Positions 31,203 through 40,237 are shown, counted from the first letter of the stretch. The stretch: DNA of 64,000 nt from Flavobacterium luminosum (GCF_023635005.1 NZ_JAMLJM010000005.1:151505-215504), one strand, 5' to 3'. The notes: a model not told the origin generated them from the letters alone. Numbers and translations: made by a program.

Positions 31203-32449
31203 TGAATTTACATTTACAAAAGTCAAAAGTCAAAAATCAAGAGTTACAAGTTACAATAACGGGAAGTAAATCTGAAACAAACCGATTACTGTTGTTACAA
31301 GCTTTGTATCCAAATTTAGACATAACCAATATTTCAAATTCAGATGATTCAGAAGTGACGCAAAAGGCATTAACTTTTACCCATCACCCATCACCCATCA
31401 CCCAAACCATAGACGTTCATCACGCGGGAACGGCGATGCGTTTTCTTACCGCTTTTTTCTCGATTCAAGAAGGAAAAGAAGTGTTGTTAACGGGTTCTTC
31501 TCGAATGAAGGAACGCCCGATTAAAATCTTAGTAGAAGCTTTACAACAATTAGGTGCTGAGATTTCGTATGTTGAAAATGTAGGTTTTCCGCCAATTAAA
31601 ATTATTGGTAAAAAACTATCGCAAAATAAAGTGTCATTACCTGCAAATGTGAGTAGCCAATATATTTCTGCTTTGTTGTTGATTGCGCCAAAATTAGAAA
31701 ATGGTTTAGTATTAACACTCGAAGGTGAAATTACTTCGGTTCCGTATATCAAAATGACGTTGGCGTTATTGAATGAAATTGGTGTACAAACTTCTTTTGA
31801 AAATAACACAATTAAAGTCAACCATCAACCATCAACCATCAACCATCAACCAATAACAGTTGAATCAGACTGGAGCTCGGTTTCGTATTGGTATTCTATT
31901 GTGGCTTTGTCTGAAATTGGAACGCAAATCACCTTATCGAGTTACAAGAAAAACAGTTTGCAAGGCGATGCTGCTTTGGCTGAAATTTATAAAGATTTTG
32001 GAGTTGAAACTTTATTCAATGAAAATAATACAATCACAATTTCAAAAGAAAAAGCCCATAACCTTTTACCTTTGACCCAAAACCTAAAAGATTGTCCCGA
32101 CATCGCTCAAACTATTTCGGTTACATGTTTTGGGTTAGGAATTGGATGTGATTTATTTGGATTACACACGTTAAAAATTAAAGAAACTGATCGTCTAGAA
32201 GCATTGAAAGCTGAGTTGACGAAATTAGGTGCCGAGATTTCAGTAACCAATGATTCGTTGCATTTACAACCTTCGAATTCAATCAATGAAAATATTGCAA
32301 TTAAAACGTATCAAGACCATAGAATGGCAATGGCTTTTGCACCTTTAGCACTTCGTGTTCCTATTGTTATTGAAGAAGCTGAAGTGGTTTCCAAATCGTA
32401 TCCGGATTTTTGGAACGATTTAAAAGCAGTAGGTTTTCAAATAGCATAA
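31202..32449 (+). CDS. aroA: 3-phosphoshikimate 1-carboxyvinyltransferase (EPSP synthase)
   Basis: AroA (415 residues) joins PEP to shikimate-3-phosphate. Motifs present: TGSKSETNRLLLL (residues 20-32), HHAGTAMRFLTAFF (near 74-87), MKERPIKILVEAL, CPDIAQT, IKETDRLEALK and the C-terminal YQDHRMAMAFAPLAL. The frame contains four tracts of 7-nt repeats that encode low-complexity segments (QKSKVKNQEL, FTHHPSPITQ, VNHQPSTINHQPI, HNLLPLTQNL). They fall where homologues have variable loops, so the enzyme should still work. It overlaps the SMR gene by one base. Confidence 0.93.
   Translation: MNLHLQKSKVKNQELQVTITGSKSETNRLLLLQALYPNLDITNISNSDDSEVTQKALTFTHHPSPITQTIDVHHAGTAMRFLTAFFSIQEGKEVLLTGSSRMKERPIKILVEALQQLGAEISYVENVGFPPIKIIGKKLSQNKVSLPANVSSQYISALLLIAPKLENGLVLTLEGEITSVPYIKMTLALLNEIGVQTSFENNTIKVNHQPSTINHQPITVESDWSSVSYWYSIVALSEIGTQITLSSYKKNSLQGDAALAEIYKDFGVETLFNENNTITISKEKAHNLLPLTQNLKDCPDIAQTISVTCFGLGIGCDLFGLHTLKIKETDRLEALKAELTKLGAEISVTNDSLHLQPSNSINENIAIKTYQDHRMAMAFAPLALRVPIVIEEAEVVSKSYPDFWNDLKAVGFQIA
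31211..31259 (+). repeat. Heptad-repeat tract 1 inside aroA
   Basis: Seven successive 7-mers: CATTTAC, AAAAGTC, AAAAGTC, AAAAATC, AAGAGTT, ACAAGTT, ACAATAA. They encode the AroA N-terminus. Confidence 0.65.
31375..31408 (+). repeat. Heptad-repeat tract 2 inside aroA
   Basis: TTTTACC, then CATCACC three times, then CAAACC. TTTTACC is the same unit as in the intergenic tract at 30833. Confidence 0.7.
31817..31858 (+). repeat. Heptad-repeat tract 3 inside aroA
   Basis: GTCAACC, then ATCAACC four times, then AATAACA. This is the most regular tract and encodes NHQPSTINHQP. Confidence 0.8.
32057..32084 (+). repeat. Heptad-repeat tract 4 inside aroA
   Basis: CATAACC, TTTTACC, TTTGACC, CAAAACC: four 7-mers all ending ACC. 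Confidence 0.65.
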
Positions 32450-32450
32450 A

Positions 32451-33200
32451 TTATCTTTTGATCAATTGAATACTATCTAAAATGGTTTGTACTTTATCGG
32501 ATGAAATTGGTAATTGCAAACCATTTTTTAATACCAAATTTCCACCATCCGATTTGTTATAAGCCGAAACAAAATTTACGTTGACAATATACGATTTGTG
32601 AATGCGAACAAAACTAGGGTTACTGCATAAAATATCTTCGAAGTTTTTCAAATTTCTACTTACCACATGCTTTACATCATTAGCACATTTAATTTCTGAA
32701 TAAGCGCCGTCTCCTTTGATGAATTGAATGTCTTCCGTTTCCAAAAACAAAATACTATTACCACTTGGCACCGCAATACGTTGTAATACATCCTGTTTCA
32801 TGGTTTCCTTTAAAAGCGAATAGTTTGTTTCGGTTGATTTTTGTTTTTCAATTCTGGCAATGGCATTGGATAATTCTTCTGGATTGATTGGTTTTAATAA
32901 ATAATCCACTGCCGAAAATTTGAACGCTTGCAACGCATATTCGTGATAAGCAGTTGTGAAAATGATTTTGAATTTCACTTCGTTTTCATCAAAAAAGTCC
33001 AATAACTCCAAACCGCTATGACCTGGCATTTCAATGTCAAGTAAAACCAAATCAGGTTGATGTTTACGAATCGCTTTTACACCTTCTGGAAGATTCTCGC
33101 ATTCAGCAACCACTTCAACATTTTTGCAATATTCGTCAACTAGAAGTGATAAGTTTAAGCGAGCTCTTTTTTCATCATCAATAATTATAGCTTTCATCAT
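32451..33200 (-). CDS. LytTR-family response regulator
   Basis: This 249-residue two-component regulator has a receiver domain (residues 1-120: IIDDEKRARLNL, phospho-acceptor Asp in PDLVLLDIEMPGHSG, TTAYHEYALQAFKFSAVDYLLKP) and a C-terminal LytTR DNA-binding domain (IQFIKGDGAYSEIKC...FVRIHKSYIVNVNFVSAY). It follows the sensor kinase with a four-base ATGA overlap, so it is its partner. LytTR proteins bind paired direct repeats. Two such pairs lie at 36103-36191 just upstream of the kinase gene. It converges with aroA one base apart, with no terminator visible. Confidence 0.95.
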   Translation of the reverse strand: MMKAIIIDDEKRARLNLSLLVDEYCKNVEVVAECENLPEGVKAIRKHQPDLVLLDIEMPGHSGLELLDFFDENEVKFKIIFTTAYHEYALQAFKFSAVDYLLKPINPEELSNAIARIEKQKSTETNYSLLKETMKQDVLQRIAVPSGNSILFLETEDIQFIKGDGAYSEIKCANDVKHVVSRNLKNFEDILCSNPSFVRIHKSYIVNVNFVSAYNKSDGGNLVLKNGLQLPISSDKVQTILDSIQLIKR

Positions 33201-36055
33201 AGGGTGTGTATCGGTATTATTATTTCTACTAATGTTCCCGTAGGTTGATTTTGTAGATTGTGTTTGTCAATTATTTTTAAAGAAATGTTTTTATGATTGT
33301 ATTCATTCAACAAGTCAATTCGGTTTTGTAACGCTTCAGTAGCAAACGATTGATGATTTTTGTTTTTAATTTGATTCAATTCGCTGCTTTTTTGACGGCC
33401 AATGCCATTGTCGTCAATTTTTATCGATAGCTCATTGTTTTGTTTCTCAAACGAAATGACTACTTTTTTATCGCCTTGTTTGTGAAGCAATCCGTGTTTT
33501 ACCGCATTTTCTACATAAGGTTGCAATAACATCGTTGGAATTTTAATGCTTTCTTGGTCTATATTTTTCCCTATTTGTATCTCGTAACTAAAATCTTCAT
33601 CAAAACGACCTTTTTCAATATCCAAATACAGTTGTAGTGTTTTAACTTCCTCGGCAATTGAAATAAAATCTTTCTCCGTCATTTCTAAAATGGTTCGCGT
33701 TAGGTTTGAAAATTTCGACAAATAATCAATAGCCAAACGCTTTTCGTTCGACAAAATAAATGACTGTAACGTGTTTAACGCATTGTAAAAGAAATGCGGA
33801 TTCATTTGCGATTTTATGGCTTTTAACTTCGATTGATTCACGTTTTTTTCCAAGTTGATTTTATCCAAAACCATTTGATTACGCTTTTGAATTTTCTTGA
33901 TGTTATTTTGGTACAACCAATAAATGCAACCCAAAATAAAAAGCGTTACTCCAAAAATGAAAGGAAATTGCAACCAAAACGGACGATTTATAGTAAAATG
34001 AATTTTGGTTGTATTTTTAAAAGCGGCATTAAGTGCAAATTCTACCGTATAATTTCCGTGATTTAGGGAGTTTAAAACCAATTCCGAATTTACAATATCG
34101 GATTTTTGCCATTGCGATTCGTTAATTCGATACAACAATTCGTGTTCTTCAAAAGGCGTTGGCGATAAGAAACGATAATTGATATGAATGTTATTTTCAA
34201 CATAAGCTAAATCATCAAGTTTTAATTTTGTTACAACTTCATTATTTATTTTTATGTTTTCAATACTAAAAATAGGATTGGAACGATTGTAAACTTCTTG
34301 TTTTTTGATAATTAAACCTCTATTGGTCGAAATGTAATAGCTGTTGTTTTTCAGGATAATATCATTCACTTCAATATTGCTATTAATATGAATGATTTGT
34401 TTCGGTTTTTGAGTGTTTAAATCGTATTCAAAAATATATTTATTGGTAATGATAAAAAGTAATCCGTTTTTAAGAATCGTTCTTTCTACATTTTCTTTTT
34501 GAATGGTTGCTGGGAAATTAATCTCTGAAATTGTATTTTTTTCTATTTGGAAGATATTCAAATCGCCATTACAAGCATAAATTATACCTTTTTCATATGA
34601 AAGTTTGGTAATGTTTAATGAGGTGTTTTTATGTTTTAATTCGGAAAGTAAACCATTTTGACCAATATAAAACAAACCGTTATTGGTAGCAAAATAAATC
34701 GTTTTATGGATACTGTCGTAAGCTGTAGATTTTCCTTTAGCATTGATGACAATATTGTTGTAGTTGTGGTTTTTTAATTGGATAAAACTTTCGTAAACAA
34801 AATCCCAATCGCTTTTGCTGTTGTCATTTGTTTTAATCAATCCGGAAGAACTACTGGCGGCAAACGCGATATATTTATGATCGACAGCGCAAACACTTTT
34901 AACAGCAATGGGTAATTCTTTGGTTAGTTTTAGCGCAGAATTTAAAACACCAAATTTGGAAGAAGTAAAATACAATTGGTTAGAGATTTTATCATGAAAA
35001 ACTTGCCCCATTTGGTGGTTGTCTTTTCCAGTAAAAATAGTTTTAAACTGTTTTTTTTCTAAAGAGAGAATTTTATCATTTTTGGTTCCAATAACTAATT
35101 GGTCGTTTTTAAAACACAAAGAAGTTAAACTTTCGTGAGAACTAATTAGTTGTGTGTCAAAATCTTCAATGTAAAATAAACCTTCGGTTAAAGTAGAAAT
35201 CCAATAATTGTTGTTTTTGGTTTTGTAGATATAAGAAATATTTGTTCCGTTGAAGAATTGACGTTTTGTGCCCAATTCGCAATCCATTTCTATGATTCCG
35301 GTTGTAGTACAAAGCCAATTTTTATTGTTACACCAACTCAAATTTTGAACAATTGTATTTTCTAGATTTAATTCTTTTCTAGCGAATTGGTTGTTAGAAA
35401 AAAGATAACAATAGTTTGAAAATTTGGAACCAATTAATAATCCGTTTTTATTTTTTTCAACCAAAATGGAGTTGAAATTTTCTAGGAAACCTTCTGGGAA
35501 TTCGACTTTTTTCTGAATTACATCATTTTTAATGATTATTAACTGATGAGCAAAAACATAAATCGTTTCATCACTAAAAAAAATATATTTCGAATCTTTT
35601 GTATTGAGTTTTATTTCTTTTTTTAATAACAATGTTTTCAAATCGTAAACATCAATCATATTTTCATTAATGATATACAATTGGTCTTTGATAATTCCAA
35701 ATTTAAAGTAACCAATTGATTTGTTTTGATTCAACTTTTTCAATTGATTATTTTCTACATAATATAAATAACCATCAAAGTTCTCGTACCAAATTCTTCC
35801 GAAAGCATCTTGTTGAATGCAAGAACCGGCTTTTGAAGTCATATCGCTTGTGCTAAAATATTGAAAAGTGTAACCATTAAATTGACACAGACCTTTTTCA
35901 GTAGCAAACCACATAAAGGTGTCTTTATCCTGAAAAATATCATAAACACTATTAGTTAGTAATCCTTGCGATTTATCTATGGTGTTGAAATACGGATTTT
36001 GCCCAAAAGTAATTTGGGTTAATAATAGTATGAATATGCTATAAAGGTATTTCAA
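33197..36055 (-). CDS. LytS-type sensor histidine kinase with periplasmic beta-propeller
   Basis: This 952-residue protein has a signal peptide (MKYLYSIFILLLTQITFGQ). A long periplasmic beta-propeller begins FNTIDKSQGLLTNSVYDIFQDKDTFMWFATEKGLCQFNG and has Reg_prop-like repeats. A Y_Y_Y-type domain lies near 600-690, followed by one membrane helix (about 697-715) and a cytoplasmic His_kinase domain. The phospho-acceptor His is in MNPHFFYNALNTLQ near 752, with an HATPase domain (PTMLLQPYVENAVKHGL...IDDNGIGR). Propeller sensors of this plan often detect polymers or sugars. The signal is unknown here. Confidence 0.93.
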   Translation of the reverse strand: MKYLYSIFILLLTQITFGQNPYFNTIDKSQGLLTNSVYDIFQDKDTFMWFATEKGLCQFNGYTFQYFSTSDMTSKAGSCIQQDAFGRIWYENFDGYLYYVENNQLKKLNQNKSIGYFKFGIIKDQLYIINENMIDVYDLKTLLLKKEIKLNTKDSKYIFFSDETIYVFAHQLIIIKNDVIQKKVEFPEGFLENFNSILVEKNKNGLLIGSKFSNYCYLFSNNQFARKELNLENTIVQNLSWCNNKNWLCTTTGIIEMDCELGTKRQFFNGTNISYIYKTKNNNYWISTLTEGLFYIEDFDTQLISSHESLTSLCFKNDQLVIGTKNDKILSLEKKQFKTIFTGKDNHQMGQVFHDKISNQLYFTSSKFGVLNSALKLTKELPIAVKSVCAVDHKYIAFAASSSSGLIKTNDNSKSDWDFVYESFIQLKNHNYNNIVINAKGKSTAYDSIHKTIYFATNNGLFYIGQNGLLSELKHKNTSLNITKLSYEKGIIYACNGDLNIFQIEKNTISEINFPATIQKENVERTILKNGLLFIITNKYIFEYDLNTQKPKQIIHINSNIEVNDIILKNNSYYISTNRGLIIKKQEVYNRSNPIFSIENIKINNEVVTKLKLDDLAYVENNIHINYRFLSPTPFEEHELLYRINESQWQKSDIVNSELVLNSLNHGNYTVEFALNAAFKNTTKIHFTINRPFWLQFPFIFGVTLFILGCIYWLYQNNIKKIQKRNQMVLDKINLEKNVNQSKLKAIKSQMNPHFFYNALNTLQSFILSNEKRLAIDYLSKFSNLTRTILEMTEKDFISIAEEVKTLQLYLDIEKGRFDEDFSYEIQIGKNIDQESIKIPTMLLQPYVENAVKHGLLHKQGDKKVVISFEKQNNELSIKIDDNGIGRQKSSELNQIKNKNHQSFATEALQNRIDLLNEYNHKNISLKIIDKHNLQNQPTGTLVEIIIPIHTL

Positions 36056-36091
36056 TTCTAGATTTTGTTCAAATGTAAAAATATAATTAAT

Positions 36092-36191
36092 TCTGTTATT
36101 ATTCAGTTAATCAAATTCCTATTTCAGTTAATGAAGAAGTGGTTTTTATTTTGTTTTTGTTTTCGTTAACTCAAAATGCAGTTTCGTTAAC
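36092..36191 (+). promoter_or_regulatory. Candidate LytTR boxes (two pairs of direct repeats)
   Basis: TCAGTTAAT occurs at 36103-36111 and 36124-36132, exactly 21 bp apart. TTCGTTAAC occurs at 36162-36170 and 36183-36191, again 21 bp apart. A weaker TCTGTTATT lies at 36092-36100. The first pair fits the published LytTR consensus (TA)(AC)(CA)GTTN(AG)(TG) at all nine positions. The 12-bp spacer is the usual one. They sit between the kinase gene and the LamG gene, whose ATG is at 36251. Confidence 0.65.
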
Positions 36192-36250
36192 TCATTCATT
36201 TTATGATGAATCCGACTACTAATTTTACCAAAATTTTTAATGAGACAATT

Positions 36251-37759
36251 ATGAAAACAAAATTATTTTCTTTTTTAGTGCTACTGTTTTGTAGTTTGTT
36301 AAATGCTCAAGTTACTTCTGGACTTATTCAACATTTTAAGTTTGATAATTCTTATGCGAATGAAGCTAATACAACTTCTTTTTCAGCTACCTCTTTTGAT
36401 TATGACAGAAGTGGCTATCCAAACTCTGCTATTAGAATGACATATGCTTTACAATCACAGGCAAATATTCCTAATTTACCTTATGGAAATTCACCAAGAA
36501 CAATTTCTTTTTGGACTAAGTCTTTGGCAGATGCTGGATTAAACTATGGGCCTGTTTTTAGTTATGGTACAGGAACTTCTGGTAATGCTTTTGGCGGAGG
36601 AGTTAGTGCAGATAGAACTATGTTGATGGGCCATACTGATAATTATACAGTTATGATGGGTGGAAATCCAAATACAGTGGGGGTTTGGTATCATTTTGTG
36701 TTTACTTATGATGGGACAACAGCGAAAATGTATAGAAACGGTCAATTATTGGGGTCTACGCCAAAATCTTGGAACACTATTAATAATTCAGATGTTTTTA
36801 AATTAGGACTTGGTGTTGGAGGAGAACAATGGTTTAATGGATTAATAGATGATTTAAAGATATATGATAGAGCGGTAACTGATACTGAAGCAACTGAGAT
36901 TTATAATGAACCTAATACAAACACAGTAGGTTTAATAAAGTCATTTTCATTCAATAATACACCATCTGATGATACTAATAGTGTGAACTTTATAACTAGT
37001 AATGCTACATATCCAATTACATATACTTCTGGTAGAAGTGGAGCTGGACAAGCTTTAGTAACAACAGCTTCTGCAACGAGAACCTGTAACATACCTAATT
37101 TACCATTGGGTAAAACAGATAGAACAATTTCTTTTTGGTATTATCATACTACATTTAGTCCAATAACTTCATATGCTTCCTTTAATTACGGTGCTAGTTC
37201 ACAATATAATATGTTTGGGTTTTATCTGAATTCTTCAAGTGTTAATTTTCAAGGATTTTCTTATGATCAAAGTTTTGCAAATGGAACAACCAATCCTTAC
37301 CAATGGTATCATGCTGTTGTTGTTTTTGAAGCTGATAATGCCAAAATTTATATTAATGGAGTTATCAAAGGAACTGTGGCTAGACCTTTAATTAATACAA
37401 CTTTGACAACTTTTAAAATAGGTGCATTTGCTGGAGCAGTTGATGATTTGAAAATTTATGATAGAGCTTTAAAGCAGGCAGATATTACAAGTTTATACAA
37501 TAATAATACCCTATCATCTTCAGATTTCAATCAAAATAATTTAAAAGCTGCTATGTATCCAAATCCTGTTCAAGATATTTTAAACATTGATATTGAAAAC
37601 GAAATCAAATCTGTTGAGATATACAATATTCAAGGACAAAGAGTTATGCAATCAAACAGTAAACAAATTGAAACGGCTTCTTTAAATTCAGGGATTTATA
37701 TGGTGAGAATTGAAGATACAAATGGAGGAATTGCAACACAAAAATTAATTAAAAAATAA
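36251..37759 (+). CDS. Secreted two-LamG-domain protein with type IX secretion tail
   Basis: From the ATG at 36251 the protein is 502 residues with a signal peptide (MKTKLFSFLVLLFCSLLNAQ). Two LamG/concanavalin-type lectin domains follow, each with SPRTISFWTKS- or DRTISFWYYH-type strands and a closing DDLKIYDRAL motif. The C-terminus (AMYPNPVQDILNI...IYNIQGQRVMQS...GIYMVRIEDTNGGIATQKLIKK) is a type A sorting domain of the type IX system, so the protein goes to the cell surface or medium. The frame is open 16 codons further upstream, but the signal peptide fixes the start. It is the likely target of the adjacent LytTR system. Confidence 0.88.
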   Translation: MKTKLFSFLVLLFCSLLNAQVTSGLIQHFKFDNSYANEANTTSFSATSFDYDRSGYPNSAIRMTYALQSQANIPNLPYGNSPRTISFWTKSLADAGLNYGPVFSYGTGTSGNAFGGGVSADRTMLMGHTDNYTVMMGGNPNTVGVWYHFVFTYDGTTAKMYRNGQLLGSTPKSWNTINNSDVFKLGLGVGGEQWFNGLIDDLKIYDRAVTDTEATEIYNEPNTNTVGLIKSFSFNNTPSDDTNSVNFITSNATYPITYTSGRSGAGQALVTTASATRTCNIPNLPLGKTDRTISFWYYHTTFSPITSYASFNYGASSQYNMFGFYLNSSSVNFQGFSYDQSFANGTTNPYQWYHAVVVFEADNAKIYINGVIKGTVARPLINTTLTTFKIGAFAGAVDDLKIYDRALKQADITSLYNNNTLSSSDFNQNNLKAAMYPNPVQDILNIDIENEIKSVEIYNIQGQRVMQSNSKQIETASLNSGIYMVRIEDTNGGIATQKLIKK

Positions 37760-37851
37760 TGAAATCTGCAATCAATAAATATAAGTTAGAAATTACACTT
37801 TTTGTGTTGTATTTGTTCTTATTCTATATTGGTTTTATAGTTTTAATTTAG
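37759..37851 (+). CDS. Small single-helix membrane peptide (30 aa)
   Basis: ATG overlaps the LamG stop codon (TAATG). The frame encodes MKSAINKYKLEI followed by 18 almost entirely hydrophobic residues (TLFVLYLFLFYIGFIVLI) and a stop: one transmembrane helix with a positive N-terminal side. No family is recognised. Stop-start overlap argues that it is translated by coupling with the LamG gene. It could also be chance in AT-rich DNA. Confidence 0.4.
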   Translation: MKSAINKYKLEITLFVLYLFLFYIGFIVLI

Positions 37852-37896
37852 AATTTAGTTGGTTTAATAATAATAGTTTGTGAAGCAAATCCTCTG

Positions 37897-37953
37897 GGGT
37901 TGTTAGGTAAAATGAGGTTTTTCAGAAAAGAATCTCATTTTACTAGACAACCC
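37897..37953. repeat. 57-bp imperfect palindrome
   Basis: GGGTTGT and ACAACCC lie at the two ends, GTAAAATGAG (37907-37916) pairs exactly with CTCATTTTAC (37934-37943), and TTTTC/GAAAA lies in the centre. No T-run follows, so it does not look like a simple terminator. It separates the intact LamG gene from the decayed copy. The stretch 37852-37896 shows nothing else. Confidence 0.6.
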
Positions 37954-37989
37954 TTACTTTTAGATCTAATATTCACTTCCTGTCTTCGT

Positions 37990-38809
37990 AAACTTAAAAT
38001 GCGGTTTGGTAACTCTACCTATTTAGATACAACAGGTTGGAATCCACTTAATAATGTAAGTATTTCTCTTGTTAAGGATCATATTGGGAACCCAAATAGT
38101 GATATGCGGGTAAGTGGAACTCAAACGTATGCCAATATTAGGAATAGTTTACTTCCAATAGGAATAAAAAGAAGAATCATTAATTTTTGGTGTAAAACTA
38201 CTTCTAATGGGGGTTATCCAGTTTTTTTCTCATGGTGCAAACGTAAATTCACAAACTTTTGGAATATATTTAAATCCTAATGTTGGGGCTGTTTTTCAAG
38301 GATATGCAAATAATTATAATACAGGTGTTAGTGTTGCGGTTAATACTTGGCATCATATTGCAGTTTGTTATAACGAAGGTTTTCAATTGAAGGTTTACAG
38401 AGATGGTGTTCAAGTAGGAATAAATACAATAAACTTAAATACAGCTTTTTCTTCTTTTAAATTAGGTAATGCAACAGTGCCTATGGAATTTTATGATTTA
38501 AAAAATATATAATTACTAGTTAACTGCGATTCAAATTTCAAACTTATTAACAATAAACACCCTATCATCATCAGATTTCAATCAAAACAATTTAAAAGTG
38601 GCGATGTATCCAAATCTAGTTCGTAATATTTTAAATGTAGAAACTGATTTAAATATTCTATCCATAGAAATATGTAACTTACAAGGTCAAAAAGTATTAA
38701 CCTAACTCAAAAGTAGTTTTCTATTTCACAATTGAATGCAGGAGTATATTTGGTTAGAGTAGAAGGCGAAAATGGAGTTGTATCGTCACGAAAATTGATA
38801 AAGGAATAA
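37990..38809 (+). pseudogene. Decayed LamG/type IX-sorted paralogue
   Basis: A first frame gives KLKMRFGNSTYLDTTGW... up to RIINFWCKTTSNGGYPVFFS. A +1 shift near 38230 is then needed to continue HGANVNSQTFGIYLNPNVGAVFQGY and NTWHHIAVCYNEGFQLKVYRDG, a LamG domain like its neighbour's. This ends at a stop near 38512. Further on, NTLSSSDFNQNNLK-like sequence, QGQKVLT with an in-frame stop, and GVYLVRVEGENGVVSSRKLIKE-like sequence (ending 38809) are remains of a type IX tail. It appears to be a tandem duplicate of the 36251 gene that has lost its start and frame. Confidence 0.75.
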
Positions 38810-38877
38810 TATTAAGAAAGCTATTCAATAACCAATTAAAATGGTTTCATCGAATAGATATATTTATAATTTAATAA

Positions 38878-38907
38878 AATAGGCCGTCTAGATTTAGACG
38901 GCCTATT
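38878..38907. terminator. Bidirectional terminator between LamG remnant and PhoD-like gene
   Basis: AATAGGCCGTCTA (38878-38890) pairs with TAGACGGCCTATT (38895-38907), a perfect 13-bp stem. On the minus strand a T-rich run follows, ending the 40237-38912 gene. Confidence 0.85.
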
Positions 38908-38911
38908 TGTT

Positions 38912-40237
38912 TTATTTCAATTCTTTAGCAGAAATAACTTTTTCCCACAATGGTTCTCCGTTTACATTGTGTAGAACCAATTTCATCTGGCGATTTTCTT
39001 TGTTACCGGAAAAGTGAATCATTCCAAAATTACGTTCAGTAAAATAAGAACCTTCCACTCGATTTGTATTGTTTTCTTTAGCACCACTTTTAGACACTCC
39101 CGATGTCAGAGGAGAAACTGTCCAATCGTAAAGAGTGTAAGTACCATCACGTTTTAATGCAGAAAGTTCAGAATGATGACGATCTCCTGTTAAGAATAAT
39201 ACACCACGAATATTATTTTCCTTAATCTGATTTAATAAATATTCTCGTTCCTCTTTATAAGTTGCATAATTTTCAAAAACATCTGCAGAATTTAGGACTT
39301 GTCCACCAATACAAATAAGTTTAAAAGTTGCTTTAGAATTGCTCAAAGCATCCAATAACCATTCTAATTGTTCTTTGCCTAAAATAGTTCTTTCGCCTGT
39401 TTTTCTGTTGTTGGGTGATTTGAAAAAACGATCATCCAAAAGGAAAAAGTCAACGTCACTCCAAGAATACATTGAGCAAACTCCCTGCTCTTGATTTTTG
39501 TCTAAACCATAAAATTTATTACCCCAAAAATCTTTGAAAGCTTGTTGAGTAATATGTTTGTTAATGAAACTACGATCACCGTCATTAGGACCAAAATCAT
39601 GATCGTCCCAAATAGCTAAGTTAATAGCGCTAGCCAAAAGTGGTTGTATCTCTTTTACAGAGCGAGAATGTGTATAGCGGTGGTAAATACCGTTTCGAGT
39701 GTCCCAATCAGCTTCTCTTAAATAGGTATTGTCACCTAACCACAACATAATGTTTGGTTTTTTCGCGTTGATAGACGTGAATATTTCATAATTATCGCCA
39801 TAGCCTTTTCCCGGACGGTCCAATTCGGGTTCGTTGATGTAGTTGCAACTTCCCAAAGCCACCGAAAAATCCGGAGCATCAGTGCGCCATTGCCATAATT
39901 TTTTTGTTTGGAAAACGGTAGGGTAATTCACAGAAACTTTTTTGTTGTTAATGAACAAATCATATTCGTATTCTGTTCCTTCGGTTACATTATCAGCTAA
40001 TAATTTTGCAGTGTAACCATTGTTTTTTGAAGTTTTAATTTTATCCGATTGAAAATAAACGTCCGTTCCTTTTTTCTTATACTTAATATAAATTTCAGCT
40101 TCCTGAGTTGTTTGAGCCCAGATTAACACTTCTTTCATTTCTGAATAACCTAACATAGGTCCAGATTGTAATAAGTTTTTGTTTTGTGCAAATACAAAAG
40201 TACTGATCAAACAAAATAATAATTGACTTAATTTCAT
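38912..40237 (-). CDS. PhoD-family alkaline phosphatase / metallophosphatase
   Basis: The protein is about 441 residues with a signal peptide (MKLSQLLFCLISTFVFAQ). An N-terminal fibronectin-like domain is followed by the metallophosphatase core: VALGSCNYINEPE, IMLWLGDNTYLREADW, NLAIWDDHDFGPNDGDRSF and LFLTGDRHHSELSALKR carry the metal ligands. PhoD-type enzymes hydrolyse phosphomono- or diesters outside the cytoplasm using Ca/Fe. The ATG at 40237 is chosen because the signal peptide starts there; an upstream ATG at 40261 adds eight residues. It is monocistronic. Confidence 0.9.
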   Translation of the reverse strand: MKLSQLLFCLISTFVFAQNKNLLQSGPMLGYSEMKEVLIWAQTTQEAEIYIKYKKKGTDVYFQSDKIKTSKNNGYTAKLLADNVTEGTEYEYDLFINNKKVSVNYPTVFQTKKLWQWRTDAPDFSVALGSCNYINEPELDRPGKGYGDNYEIFTSINAKKPNIMLWLGDNTYLREADWDTRNGIYHRYTHSRSVKEIQPLLASAINLAIWDDHDFGPNDGDRSFINKHITQQAFKDFWGNKFYGLDKNQEQGVCSMYSWSDVDFFLLDDRFFKSPNNRKTGERTILGKEQLEWLLDALSNSKATFKLICIGGQVLNSADVFENYATYKEEREYLLNQIKENNIRGVLFLTGDRHHSELSALKRDGTYTLYDWTVSPLTSGVSKSGAKENNTNRVEGSYFTERNFGMIHFSGNKENRQMKLVLHNVNGEPLWEKVISAKELK

